NCBI GenBank assembly: GCA_022842595.1
Contig: JALHPF010000006.1
Span: 1-64,000 of the forward strand
Length of the DNA: 64,000 bases
Source of the DNA: Rubrivivax sp.
Lineage (GTDB): Bacteria > Pseudomonadota > Gammaproteobacteria > Burkholderiales > Burkholderiaceae_C
Reading direction: 5' to 3'
The first letter of the stretch is position 1, and each line of letters opens with the position of its first letter. The notes below the pieces were generated by a model. The model was not told the origin of the DNA, made no database searches, and saw nothing but the letters and a program-made list of their open reading frames with translations. The position numbers and the translations under genes are program-made. This document shows, piece by piece, positions 8,728 to 16,649 of the stretch.

Positions 8728-9624
8728 ATGAACACACGAATCTACGAACCGACGCCGCCGCACCGCGTGGCCTTCCTGGGCCTGGGCGTGATGGGCTATC
8801 CGATGGCCGGCCACCTGGCGCGGGCCGGCCACAGCGTCACCGTCTACAACCGCAGTGCCGCCAAGGCTTCGGCCTGGGTGGCCGAATACGGCGGCCGCAG
8901 CGCGACCACGCCCGCCGAGGCCGCAGCTGCTGCCGAGTTCGTTTTTGCCTGCGTCGGCAACGACGACGACCTGCGCGCCGTCACCACGGGTGAGCACGGC
9001 GCCTTTGCCGGCATGGCGCCCGACGCGGTGTTCGTCGACCACACCACGGCTTCGGCCGAGGTGGCGCGTGAACTGGCCGCCGCGGCACGAGCCCGCGGAC
9101 TGCACTTCGTCGACGCGCCGGTGTCAGGCGGTCAGGCCGGCGCGGTGAACGGCACGCTCACGGTGATGTGTGGTGGCAGCTCGGCGGCCTTCGACGCCAT
9201 GAAGCCGGTGGCGCTGGCCTTTGCGCGCGCCGTCACGCGCATCGGCGACAGCGGTGCCGGGCAACTGGCCAAGATGGTCAACCAGGTGGCCATCGCCGGC
9301 CTGCTGCAGGGTCTGGCCGAAGCCATCGCCTTCGGCCAGAAGGCGGGGCTCGACCTGCCCCTGGTGCTGGACGTCATCGGCAAGGGTGCGGCACAAAGCT
9401 GGCAGATGGACAACCGTGGCAAGACGATGGTCGAGGACCGCTTCGACTTCGGATTCGCCGTCGACTGGATGCGCAAGGACCTGGGCCTGGTGCTGGACGA
9501 AGCGCGGCGCAACGGCGCGCAGCTGCCGGTGACGGCACTGGTCGACCAGTTCTATGCGCAACTGCAGGGCCAGGGCGGCGGCCGCTGGGACACGTCCAGC
9601 CTGGTGCGGCGCCTGAAGTCCTGA
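8728..9624 (+). CDS. NAD(P)-dependent beta-hydroxyacid dehydrogenase (3-hydroxyisobutyrate dehydrogenase family)
   Basis: Oxidoreductase of 298 residues. The Rossmann motif GLGVMG is at 18-23, the substrate-binding block VDAPVSGGQAGA follows, and catalytic Lys182 sits in GQLAKMVNQ. The family includes 3-hydroxyisobutyrate dehydrogenase, tartronate semialdehyde reductase and glyoxylate/succinic semialdehyde reductases. Sequence alone does not fix the substrate, and the neighbours (pilU and a two-component operon) give no metabolic context. It may be transcribed from a promoter in the short pilU gap or by read-through. Confidence 0.9.
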   Translation: MNTRIYEPTPPHRVAFLGLGVMGYPMAGHLARAGHSVTVYNRSAAKASAWVAEYGGRSATTPAEAAAAAEFVFACVGNDDDLRAVTTGEHGAFAGMAPDAVFVDHTTASAEVARELAAAARARGLHFVDAPVSGGQAGAVNGTLTVMCGGSSAAFDAMKPVALAFARAVTRIGDSGAGQLAKMVNQVAIAGLLQGLAEAIAFGQKAGLDLPLVLDVIGKGAAQSWQMDNRGKTMVEDRFDFGFAVDWMRKDLGLVLDEARRNGAQLPVTALVDQFYAQLQGQGGGRWDTSSLVRRLKS

Positions 9625-9635
9625 CGTCAGCCGGA

Positions 9636-10343
9636 TCACGGCCCGGTCGGCTTCGCCCCGCGGTCGTTCAAGGTGGCCAGCCCCGAGGACTGGCGCTTGA
9701 TCTGCGGTGGGCTGCCCCAGTAGTCCACCGTGCCGATGCCCGAGACGCTGACACTCAGCTCCTGCTGCGCCCACACGCGCACATGGCCGATGCCGCTGAC
9801 GCCGACCTGGGCCGACTGCGCCGCCAGGGCCTCGCCGCGGAAGTCGCTGCGGCCGGAGATCTGGACGCGCAGCCGGTCCACCGTGCCGGCGAACTGGCCA
9901 TTGCCGGCGCCCGAGACCGAGAACCGCAGTTCCTCGGCGCGCAGCTGATCGAATCGCGCCAGTCCGGCCCCCGAGATGCTGATGGCCAGCCTGTCGGCCT
10001 GCACCGGCTGCATGGCCAGGAAGTCGGCCGCACCCGAAACCGAGACACGCTTGAGTTCGCGCGAACTCACGTTCACCTGCACCCGCGTCGACTTCCAGAA
10101 CTTCCAGGAGCCGGTGGGTTGCACCTGCAGTTGGCCGTTGTGCACCACGAGTCGCACCGAACGCTGCATCTCGGCGTCGCCGTCGACCTGGGCCTGGTCG
10201 TGCGCACCCTGGGTGTAGCGCACGACGGCCGAGCCCGAGATCTCGATGCTGTCGAACGTGGCCTCTGGCATTTCTGGCGTTTCGGCCCGGGCCAGGGCGC
10301 ACAGCCCGAGGGCCAGCAGCAGGCCGTACAGCGGCGTTTTCAC
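9636..10343 (-). CDS. Periplasmic GIN-domain (DUF2807-like) protein
   Basis: 235-residue protein with an N-terminal signal peptide ending near ARA. The rest is a beta-rich repeat of SGxAxxxx/VSGxGxxxx turns (SGSAVVRY, SGAADFLA, ISGAGLARF, VSGAGNGQF, ISGRSDFR, VSGIGHVRV, VSGIGTVDYWG). This is the pattern of the putative auto-transporter adhesin head GIN domain, a beta-solenoid. The start is GTG at 10343, overlapping the response-regulator stop (GTGA), so the gene is translationally coupled to the two-component system. The role is unknown; an envelope target or sensor partner of that system is a reasonable inference. Confidence 0.85.
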   Translation of the reverse strand: MKTPLYGLLLALGLCALARAETPEMPEATFDSIEISGSAVVRYTQGAHDQAQVDGDAEMQRSVRLVVHNGQLQVQPTGSWKFWKSTRVQVNVSSRELKRVSVSGAADFLAMQPVQADRLAISISGAGLARFDQLRAEELRFSVSGAGNGQFAGTVDRLRVQISGRSDFRGEALAAQSAQVGVSGIGHVRVWAQQELSVSVSGIGTVDYWGSPPQIKRQSSGLATLNDRGAKPTGP

Positions 10344-11128
10344 AGCGAACTCGCGCGCAGCTGGCGCGAGACCTCGCGGTTGGCGGTGTGCAGGCTGCCG
10401 TCGCGCATCTTCACGATGAACTGCGAGTTCTCGTCGGGGCTCATCGATTCAACGAAGTCGAGGTTGACGATGCAGCTGCGGCTGAGCTTGAGGAAGCGGC
10501 CCGGGTCCAGCCGCGTTTCGAAGTGCACGATCGGCAGCCGCACCAGGTATTGCCGGCCGCGACTGGACAGAGCGGTGTACTTGGTGTCGGAACGCAGGTA
10601 CTCGATGGCTTCCACCTGCAGCGGCACGATCCGGCCCATGTCGCGCACCAGCACACGCTGCAGTGGCGCGGTGCCGGCGGTGGCCGCTGCTTCCAGGGCC
10701 GGCAGGCTGCGTGAGAGGGTGTCGTCGCTGTCGCCGCCGTCATGGCCGTGGCTGTCGGCCAGTGCATGGTCGACGGCTTCGACGAAGCGTTCGTGCGAGA
10801 ACGGCTTGAGCAGATAGTCCACGGCATGCAGTTCGAACGCGCTCAGCGCGTGTTCGTCGTAGGCGGTGGTGAAGATGACGGCCGGCAGCCGGCGCGGCGT
10901 GGTCTCGCCCAGCGCGCGCAGCACCTGCAGGCCAGTGAGGCCGGGCATCTGGATGTCCATCAGCACCAGCGCCGGCTGGTGCGTGCGGATGGCCTGCAAG
11001 GCGGCATGGCCGTCGCTGGCGCAGGCCACCAGCTCGAGCTGCGGCAGCTGCCGCACCCAGTCGGCCAGGCCTTCGCGGGCCAGGGGTTCGTCTTCGGCGA
11101 TCACGGTGGTGTGGCGGGGCAGGGTCAT
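10340..11128 (-). CDS. LytTR-family response regulator
   Basis: 262-residue transcription factor. The receiver domain covers about residues 7-125 with phospho-acceptor Asp58 (VLMDIQMPG), and the LytTR DNA-binding domain covers about 160-260 (MGRIVPLQVEAIEYLRSD, VHFETRL). Its ATG overlaps the stop of the histidine kinase gene (ATGA), and its own stop overlaps the GIN-protein start, so all three genes form one tightly coupled operon. LytTR proteins bind paired direct repeats; no site was identified here. Confidence 0.95.
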   Translation of the reverse strand: MTLPRHTTVIAEDEPLAREGLADWVRQLPQLELVACASDGHAALQAIRTHQPALVLMDIQMPGLTGLQVLRALGETTPRRLPAVIFTTAYDEHALSAFELHAVDYLLKPFSHERFVEAVDHALADSHGHDGGDSDDTLSRSLPALEAAATAGTAPLQRVLVRDMGRIVPLQVEAIEYLRSDTKYTALSSRGRQYLVRLPIVHFETRLDPGRFLKLSRSCIVNLDFVESMSPDENSQFIVKMRDGSLHTANREVSRQLRASSL

Positions 11129-12255
11129 GACGTGGCCAGGAAGCTCAGGGGAATGAGGATTCGGACTTCGAAGCCCTGGCCAGGCGCGCTGCGCACCTGC
11201 ATGCTGGCCTGGCCGTCGTAGTCGAGTTCGAAGCGCCGGCGCAGGGCCGACAGGCCCACGCCGCCGCGGCGTGGGGGGCTGCCCGGCACCGGCGCCGGCG
11301 GTGGCCAGGTGCAGCCGACACCGTCGTCGCGCACCAGCAGGCACAGGCTGGTGCCCACGTGCCGAGCCTGCACCAGCAGGCGGCCGCCTTCCAGGCGCGG
11401 CGCGATGCCATGGCCCACGGCGTTTTCCACCAGCGGCTGCAGGCTCAGCGGAGGCACTTCCTCGTCTTCGGTGGCCGGGTCGACCTGCCAGTCGACCTGC
11501 AGCCGCGGGCCCAGGCGCAGGGCCTCCAGGGCCAGGTAGTCGCGCACGAAGGCCAGTTCCTCGCGCAGGGGCACGCGGTCGCCGGCGTCGCGCGGGGTGT
11601 CGAGCACGTGGCGCATCATCCGGCCGAAGCGCAAGAGCGCGTCTTCGGCCTCGCTCGGGCTCTTGCGCGTCAGCAGCAGCAGGGTGTTGAGGGTGTTGAA
11701 CAGGAAATGCGGGTTGAGCTTGCCGCTGATGGCGGCCAGCTCGGCGCGTACCAGCGCGGCTTCTGCGCGTGCGGCCTTCAGCGCTTCGGCCTGGGCGCGG
11801 CGCGCCTGCAGCGCACCGCCGAAGCCGGCCATCAGCGCCAGGTAGACGAGCAGACCCCAGACGCTGCGCCACAGCCAGCGCTGCTCGGTGGTGGCCAGGG
11901 CATGCTCACTGCCGAAGAAGGCGGTGGTCAGGGCGAATTCCAGCCCCAGCCAGAGCAGGACGAAGACACCCGCACCCAGCGCATGGCGGGCCAGCGTCAG
12001 CGCGGCAGCGGCCGGTCGAGCCTGCAGCCAGCGCGCCCAGGGCAGGGCCAGCAGGCCCACCGCCAGCGGCGGGCCCAGGCTCCAGGTGGCTTCGTACAGG
12101 CCGTCCCAGAAGCGCAGCGGGCCGCGTTGCCAGTCGGTGCCGGCCATCGCGAACAAGGCCCAGAGCAGCAGGCCCAGGGCCAGGTAGGCGGCCAGCAGGC
12201 TGCTGCCGCCGCCGGCTGCGGCGCTCGTGGGGGGCGTGGTCGTCACACTGGCCAT
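11125..12255 (-). CDS. LytS/YehU-type sensor histidine kinase
   Basis: 376-residue membrane kinase. About four hydrophobic segments in residues 20-150 form the sensor part; there is no recognisable extracytoplasmic domain. A short coiled coil leads to the His_kinase (PF06580 type) motif with phospho-acceptor His183 in LNPHFLFNTLN. A C-terminal HATPase domain has N, G1 and G2 boxes (LVENAVGHGI, RDDGVG, GGVGLSALRRR). It is the first gene of the kinase-regulator-GIN operon. The signal is unknown. Confidence 0.94.
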   Translation of the reverse strand: MASVTTTPPTSAAAGGGSSLLAAYLALGLLLWALFAMAGTDWQRGPLRFWDGLYEATWSLGPPLAVGLLALPWARWLQARPAAAALTLARHALGAGVFVLLWLGLEFALTTAFFGSEHALATTEQRWLWRSVWGLLVYLALMAGFGGALQARRAQAEALKAARAEAALVRAELAAISGKLNPHFLFNTLNTLLLLTRKSPSEAEDALLRFGRMMRHVLDTPRDAGDRVPLREELAFVRDYLALEALRLGPRLQVDWQVDPATEDEEVPPLSLQPLVENAVGHGIAPRLEGGRLLVQARHVGTSLCLLVRDDGVGCTWPPPAPVPGSPPRRGGVGLSALRRRFELDYDGQASMQVRSAPGQGFEVRILIPLSFLATS

Positions 12256-12360
12256 GCCGCCATGCTAGGCGCCACGGCGCCAGCGCGGGGCGGTTGGCAG
12301 ACGAAGTGCAGGCTGGGCGGCCTGGGGTGTTTCGGCTGGCGCTGTGGCGCGCCAGCCGGT

Positions 12361-13032
12361 TCAGCGCGCGGCGCTGGCGGCGGTGGCGACGGGCGCGGCG
12401 GCCGTGCGGCCTAGGGCGGCCAGTTCCTGTTCGGTCAGCAGTTCGAACACGCGCACGACCTTCTGCACGCCAGCCACCGAGCTGGCGATCTCGGCGCCGC
12501 GTGTGGCCTCACGTTCACTCACCCGGCCCATCAGGTAGACGACACCGCGTTCGGCCACCACCTTGTAGGCATTGGCCTGCACGTCCTTGGTGTCGACCAG
12601 CGTCGCCTTGACCTTGGCGCTGAGCAGCGTGTCGTTCGAACGTGAACCGACCGAGCTGTTGCCGAGCACGCCGATCTCGTTGACGACCTTCTTCACGTTC
12701 TCGATGCGCGACACCGCTTCGGCGACGCGGGTCTTGTCTGCTTCGGTGGGCACTTCGCCGGTGAGCAGCACGACGCGGTTGTAGCTGACGGCATTGACAT
12801 GGCCCAGCGTGGCCAGCTCGCCCACGCGGGTGGCGGCCTTCAGCTCGATGGACTGGTCTTCGACCTGGGTACCGGTGGTGCGGCGGTCGGTGACGACCAG
12901 GCCGCCACCGATCATGGCGCCGCCGATCAGCAGCGGCGCACAGCCGGCGGCGCTGGCGGCCAGCGTCAGGCCGACCACCAGGCGGGTGAGGTTCGGACGG
13001 GCAAGTACGGTGGGCAGGGGCAGGCGGTTCAT
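12361..13032 (-). CDS. dolP: Outer-membrane lipoprotein with two BON domains (DolP/YraP)
   Basis: 223-residue lipoprotein. The signal peptide ends in a lipobox-like ASAAGC with Cys31 as the lipidated residue. Two BON domains follow (about 60-125 and 135-205; the second carries VVYLMGRVSEREA), then an Ala-rich tail. DolP helps maintain outer-membrane integrity and influences BAM. The ATG at 13032 overlaps the stop of the SIS gene (ATGA). The diaA-dolP order matches the yraN-diaA-dolP cluster known from many Proteobacteria. Confidence 0.92.
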   Translation of the reverse strand: MNRLPLPTVLARPNLTRLVVGLTLAASAAGCAPLLIGGAMIGGGLVVTDRRTTGTQVEDQSIELKAATRVGELATLGHVNAVSYNRVVLLTGEVPTEADKTRVAEAVSRIENVKKVVNEIGVLGNSSVGSRSNDTLLSAKVKATLVDTKDVQANAYKVVAERGVVYLMGRVSEREATRGAEIASSVAGVQKVVRVFELLTEQELAALGRTAAAPVATAASAAR

Positions 13033-13568
13033 GGTTCTTGTTCTCCCATCAGCTGGAAATCGACGGCGTCGCACAGACAGTGCAGCGCCAGCAGTTGCAG
13101 TTCGGCGACGCGCGCAGGGCGCTCGGAGGGCAGGGCCACCAACACGTCGGTTTCGGCCAGGTATTCGTTCAAGGCGGCGGCGCTCTGGCCAGCCAGAACC
13201 ACCAGGGTCATGTCCTTGCCCTGGGCGGCGCGAATGAGCGCCGCACAGTCGGTCTCGCCGTCGTCCAGCAGCACCAGCACGTCACCAGGCAGGCCCAGCG
13301 CCAACACCTGGGCCAGCGCCTGCGCACCCAGCGCCACGGCGGCCAGCGGCGGCCGCTCGCGTTCGAAGCGCGTGATGAAAAGCTGCGCCAGATGCTGGGC
13401 CAGTGCATGGCCTGCGCCGCTGCCGGCCGCCAGCACCTTGCCGCCGCCGGTGATGGCACCCAGCATCGCCGCCGCGGCTTGCGCAATCGGCCGCGACAGG
13501 CTTTCGGCTGACTGGTACTGGAGGTCGGCGCTCTCGAAGAATTGTTGCTGGATGCGCTGTTCAAGCAT
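13029..13568 (-). CDS. diaA: SIS-domain protein of the DiaA/GmhA family
   Basis: 179-residue single-SIS-domain protein, close in length to DiaA and GmhA. The phosphosugar-binding loop is AAGSGAGHALAQHLAQLF; GDVLVLLDDG and LVVLAGQS form the second half. Some catalytic-type residues of GmhA are not obvious (the usual NGGSA loop is replaced by SGAGHA), so a DiaA-like role in DnaA-oriC initiation, or a diverged isomerase, are both possible. Genomic context next to dolP favours DiaA. The start at 13568 is an ATG (MLEQRIQQQF). Confidence 0.85.
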   Translation of the reverse strand: MLEQRIQQQFFESADLQYQSAESLSRPIAQAAAAMLGAITGGGKVLAAGSGAGHALAQHLAQLFITRFERERPPLAAVALGAQALAQVLALGLPGDVLVLLDDGETDCAALIRAAQGKDMTLVVLAGQSAAALNEYLAETDVLVALPSERPARVAELQLLALHCLCDAVDFQLMGEQEP

Positions 13569-13689
13569 GGTGGCGGATCATAGGACAGCGGTCCGGGCGC
13601 AAAAGTTCAGGATCCTTGGTGACGCCCGCGACGCCCGCGACGCCCGCGGCCGCCCAGGCACGGCGCTGCCTGTCCCGGGCCTGGGCCGC

Positions 13690-13947
13690 TCAGCCCCCGC
13701 TGAGCGCCAGCACGATGGCCACGGCATCGTCCTCGCGCAAGCCATGCGCCAGGTCGCGCACCCCCAGCCCGTTGACGAACACGCGCAGGTTGGCGCGCAG
13801 CCGGCCTTGTTCGTCGACCACGCGAAAGCGCAGGCCGGGGTAGCGGCGGTCCAGGTCGGCGAACAGTTCATGCAGCGTGCTGCCGGCGGCCTCCACCTGC
13901 GAGGCCTGGGTGTACGACCGCAGCGCGCCGGGGATCAGCACCTGCAT
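13690..13947 (-). CDS. MoaD/ThiS-family small sulfur-carrier-like protein
   Basis: 85-residue beta-grasp protein that ends in Gly-Gly (LALSGG), the residue pair that is adenylated and thiocarboxylated in MoaD/ThiS proteins. The core GSTLHELFADLDRRYPGL and VFVNG...REDDAVAIV match the family. The start overlaps the stop of the upstream BNR-repeat gene (TGATG), so the two are co-translated. No moaE, moeB, thiG or other molybdopterin/thiamine gene lies nearby, so a role in either cofactor pathway is not supported by context. Confidence 0.88.
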   Translation of the reverse strand: MQVLIPGALRSYTQASQVEAAGSTLHELFADLDRRYPGLRFRVVDEQGRLRANLRVFVNGLGVRDLAHGLREDDAVAIVLALSGG

Positions 13948-15137
13948 CAGGCCAGTTCCGCCACTTCGACGCTGTAGATCTCGGGCAGGTGGCGCGCGAT
14001 GTTGACCCAGCGTGCGCCTTCGTCATGGCCCACCCACAGCTCGCCGCTGGTGGTGCCCAGGTACAGCGCCGGCACCGGCTGCGTGTCCACCGTCATCGCC
14101 TGGCGCTTGATGGTCCACCAGCCCTGGCTGGCGGGCAGGCCCTGGTCCTGCCGTTGCCAGGTCTTGCCGGCGTTGCGGGTGACGTAGGCCGCCGGTCGAC
14201 CGTCTGGCGCCGTGCGCGGCCAGACGGTGGCGCCGTCCATCGGGAACACCCAGGCCGTGTCCGGGTCGCGCGGGTGCACGACCATCGGGAAGCCGATGTC
14301 GCCCACGCGCTTGGGCATCTTGCGGCCGATGCGCTGCCAGCTGTCGCCGGGCTGGCCGCTGCGGTCCAGCCGGTAGATGCCGCAGTGGTTCTGCTGGTAC
14401 AGCCGGTCGGGCCGCGTCGGGCACTGGCGCAGGCAGTGCGGGTCGTGGAACGACGGGTTGCTGGAGTCGCCGTTCTCGAACACTTCCATGCCCTGGATCA
14501 GCATGCGCCAGGTCTGCCCGGCGTCGTGCGACTCATGCACCCCGCCACCGGACATGCCGAAGACCAGGTGCGCCGGGTCGCGCGGGTCGACGATGATCGA
14601 ATGCAGCTTCGGGCCGTCGGGCGTGCCGTCCTGCACCGTGCCCATCCATTCGCGGAACTCGGCGCTGTCGTTCACCGATGCCAAAGGCGCCCAGGTGTTG
14701 CCGCCATCGGTGCTTCTGAACAAGCCCTGCGGCGAGGTGCCGGCGTACCAGGTATCGCGTTCGCTGGCATGGCCCTGTGTCAGCCAGAAGGTGTGGTCGA
14801 CGGCGCGGGGCGGCAGATCGTTGGTCGGCTTGGCGAAGGCCGGTGGCTGCTGCGCTTCCTTCCAGGTGCGGCCCAGGTTCGCCGAGCGAAAGATCGTCGG
14901 GCCCAGATGCCCGGTCTTGGCTGCCGCCAGCAGCGTGCGGCCGTCGCGGCTGTCGAGCTGCAGAGTGCTGATGACGTGGCCCAGGAAGTGCGGGCCGTCC
15001 ACCGACCAGGCCTGGCGCTTGCGGTCGCTGTGGAACAGCCATGCGCCCTTGCGCGTGGCCACCAGCAGCGCCAGCCGCGAGGGTGGTTTCGGTGGCGGGG
15101 CGGGCGAAACCTTGGCCGTGGCGATTCTTGTGCTCAT
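13947..15137 (-). CDS. BNR/Asp-box beta-propeller protein (exo-alpha-sialidase-like)
   Basis: 396-residue predicted six- or seven-bladed beta-propeller. At least four Asp-box-like motifs are visible (SANLGRTW, STDGGNTW, SHDAGQTW, TRNAGKTW). There is no signal peptide; the N-terminus is a Pro/Lys-rich tail followed by LLVATRKGAWLF. Automated pipelines call such proteins sialidases or glycosyl hydrolases, but I see no evidence for sialidase catalytic residues, and a cytoplasmic location argues against it. The tight coupling to the downstream MoaD/ThiS gene suggests a shared function that I cannot name. Confidence 0.82.
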   Translation of the reverse strand: MSTRIATAKVSPAPPPKPPSRLALLVATRKGAWLFHSDRKRQAWSVDGPHFLGHVISTLQLDSRDGRTLLAAAKTGHLGPTIFRSANLGRTWKEAQQPPAFAKPTNDLPPRAVDHTFWLTQGHASERDTWYAGTSPQGLFRSTDGGNTWAPLASVNDSAEFREWMGTVQDGTPDGPKLHSIIVDPRDPAHLVFGMSGGGVHESHDAGQTWRMLIQGMEVFENGDSSNPSFHDPHCLRQCPTRPDRLYQQNHCGIYRLDRSGQPGDSWQRIGRKMPKRVGDIGFPMVVHPRDPDTAWVFPMDGATVWPRTAPDGRPAAYVTRNAGKTWQRQDQGLPASQGWWTIKRQAMTVDTQPVPALYLGTTSGELWVGHDEGARWVNIARHLPEIYSVEVAELA

Positions 15138-15368
15138 GGTCGGGGTCTTTCAAGCGAGTCGCTGTGCGACTGGTGGTTCGGCGGCCCGGCGCCACCCGGC
15201 GCCGGTAGAGCACGACGAACCGCATCGGCGGTTCTCGACGCTGCTGGACTGAAACATGTGCTTTCAATGCCGGGGCCACGGGATAACCCTGGCTTAAGGT
15301 GGCATCGATTCAATCCTTCCTGTCGGCCCCATCGGGTCAACGCCAACACCACCACCGAGGATGCCACC
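15138..15368. promoter_or_regulatory. Divergent promoter region with a perfect 8-bp hairpin
   Basis: This 231-nt region separates the BNR-protein start (minus) from the PepSY gene (plus). It contains CCGGCGCC-accc-GGCGCCGG, a perfect 8-bp stem at 15186-15205, about 50 nt upstream of the BNR start, so it would be in that gene's 5' UTR or promoter. No strong -35/-10 pair is evident for either direction. Confidence 0.4.
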
Positions 15369-15629
15369 ATGAAAACTGTTCTCTCCGCCGCTGTGCTGAC
15401 CCTGCTTGTTTCTTCCGCCTGGGCCGGCCCCACCTGCAACGTGCCCGAAGCCCAGTGGATGAAGGAAGGCGACTTCAAGGCCAAGCTGGAAGCCCAGGGC
15501 TACCAGATCAAGACCTTCAAGGTGAGCAAGGGCAAGTGCTACGAGATCTATGGTCTCGACAAGGCCGGCAAGAAGGTCGAGATCTACTTCAACCCGGCCA
15601 CGGGCGCGGTGGTCGAACAGAAGCCCTGA
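15369..15629 (+). CDS. Small periplasmic PepSY-domain protein
   Basis: 86-residue protein with a Sec signal (cleavage after AWA near residue 19) and a single PepSY-like domain (WMKEGDFKAKLEAQGYQIK, KGKCYEIYGLDKAGKKVEIYFNPATGAVV). Two cysteines (in PTCNVP and KGKCYE) could form a disulphide. GAGGA lies about 8 nt upstream of the ATG. It is followed after 1 nt by a cytochrome b561-type gene, a pairing often seen where PepSY proteins accompany membrane b-type cytochromes. Confidence 0.9.
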   Translation: MKTVLSAAVLTLLVSSAWAGPTCNVPEAQWMKEGDFKAKLEAQGYQIKTFKVSKGKCYEIYGLDKAGKKVEIYFNPATGAVVEQKP

Positions 15630-15630
15630 G

Positions 15631-16188
15631 ATGGCCCGCGCCGGCGCTGTGACGCAGGCCATGGCAAAGCCCGCCGGCGTTCCCGTGTGGGACGCTTTCG
15701 TGCGCGTGTTCCACTGGGCGCTGGTGGGCTGCGTGCTCACCAACTTCTTCATCGTCGACGACGGCGAGACGTTGCACCAGTGGCTGGGCTATGGCGCCAG
15801 CGCCCTCGTGCTGGCGCGCGTGGTCTGGGGTTTCGTCGGGACGACGTACGCGCGCTTCAGCAATTTTTTCCCCACCCCGGCACGGCTGCGCGCGCACCTG
15901 GGCCAGCTCAAGCGGGGCGAGCCCCCCCATGCCGCGGGGCACAACCCGCTGGGTGCGCTGATGATGCTGGCCTTGATGGCCCTGGTGCTGTGCCTGGGCG
16001 CCACCGGCTTCCTGCAGACGACCGACCGCTTCTGGGGCGTCGAATGGCTCCAGGACCTTCACGAAGGGCTGGGCCAGGCCTTGATCGGGCTGGCCGGGCT
16101 CCATGCGCTGGCGGCGCTGGTCATGAGCCGCGTCGAGCGCACCCGCCTGGTGAGGGCGATGGTGACGGGCGTCAAGGAACCGTACTGA
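15631..16188 (+). CDS. Cytochrome b561-type di-heme membrane protein
   Basis: 185-residue integral membrane protein with four hydrophobic segments. Histidines suited to bind two hemes are His28 (RVFHWAL), His49 (TLHQWLG), His144 (DLHEGLG) and His158 (AGLHALA). The family moves electrons between quinol and periplasmic or soluble partners. I placed the start at ATG 15631, directly after the PepSY stop; ATG 15661 (MAKPAGVPVW) is an equally plausible alternative since neither has a good Shine-Dalgarno. It is convergent with yraN, with 5 nt between them. Confidence 0.9.
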   Translation: MARAGAVTQAMAKPAGVPVWDAFVRVFHWALVGCVLTNFFIVDDGETLHQWLGYGASALVLARVVWGFVGTTYARFSNFFPTPARLRAHLGQLKRGEPPHAAGHNPLGALMMLALMALVLCLGATGFLQTTDRFWGVEWLQDLHEGLGQALIGLAGLHALAALVMSRVERTRLVRAMVTGVKEPY

Positions 16189-16193
16189 CGCGT

Positions 16194-16649
16194 TCAGCCT
16201 GCGTCGAAGGCCCCGCGCAACCACTGCACCTCGTCGCCGTCGATCGCCAGCACGTCGAAACGGCAGGGCGGCGGCACCGGCAGGCGCATCAGGTAGTGCC
16301 GCGCTGCCAGCACGATGCGGCGTTGTTTGGTGCTGGTGACGCTGGCTGCGGCCCCGCCCTGGCTGCGGCTGGTGCGGGCGCGTACCTCGACGAAGACGAG
16401 CGTGCCATCGCGGTCGCGCAGGATCAGGTCGATCTCGCCGCCGCGGGCGCGCGGCCCGTGGGCGACCCGATAATTGCGCTGCACCAGGGCCAGGCCGCGT
16501 GCCTGCAGCCAGTGCAGGGCCAGGGCTTCGGCAGCGTCGCCTTGGTTCTTGGTGGTCGCGCGCGGGCTCGGCTTCGGTCCTGGCGCTGCCTGCCCATGCT
16601 CCTGCCCTTGCCTATCCCCGGAAGACCTGCCGTTCGTGACCACCGACAC
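16194..16649 (-). CDS. yraN: UPF0102/YraN family nuclease-fold protein
   Basis: About 151 residues. The conserved core starts at GDAAEALALHWLQARG and continues with NYR, GEIDLILRD and LVFVEVRAR, the restriction-endonuclease-like (PD-(D/E)xK) residues of the family. The N-terminus has no ATG; GTG at 16649 or GTG at 16643 would start it, giving an unusual 30-residue low-complexity extension before the core. The start overlaps the divergent rsmI start by about 14 nt. Its usual partner diaA lies 2.6 kb away rather than adjacent. Confidence 0.85.
   Translation of the reverse strand: MSVVTNGRSSGDRQGQEHGQAAPGPKPSPRATTKNQGDAAEALALHWLQARGLALVQRNYRVAHGPRARGGEIDLILRDRDGTLVFVEVRARTSRSQGGAAASVTSTKQRRIVLAARHYLMRLPVPPPCRFDVLAIDGDEVQWLRGAFDAG

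Noticed and set aside
13621..13647. Three tandem GACGCCCGC units
   Set aside because: Short GC-rich triplication in a 121-nt gap; no link to a gene product or regulatory pattern.
13947..15137. Naming the BNR protein a sialidase
   Set aside because: Asp-boxes only mark the propeller fold; no signal peptide and no identifiable catalytic Arg triad.
15260..15295. Possible -35/-10 pair in front of the PepSY gene
   Set aside because: Hexamers deviate strongly and spacing is 14-16 nt; not convincing.
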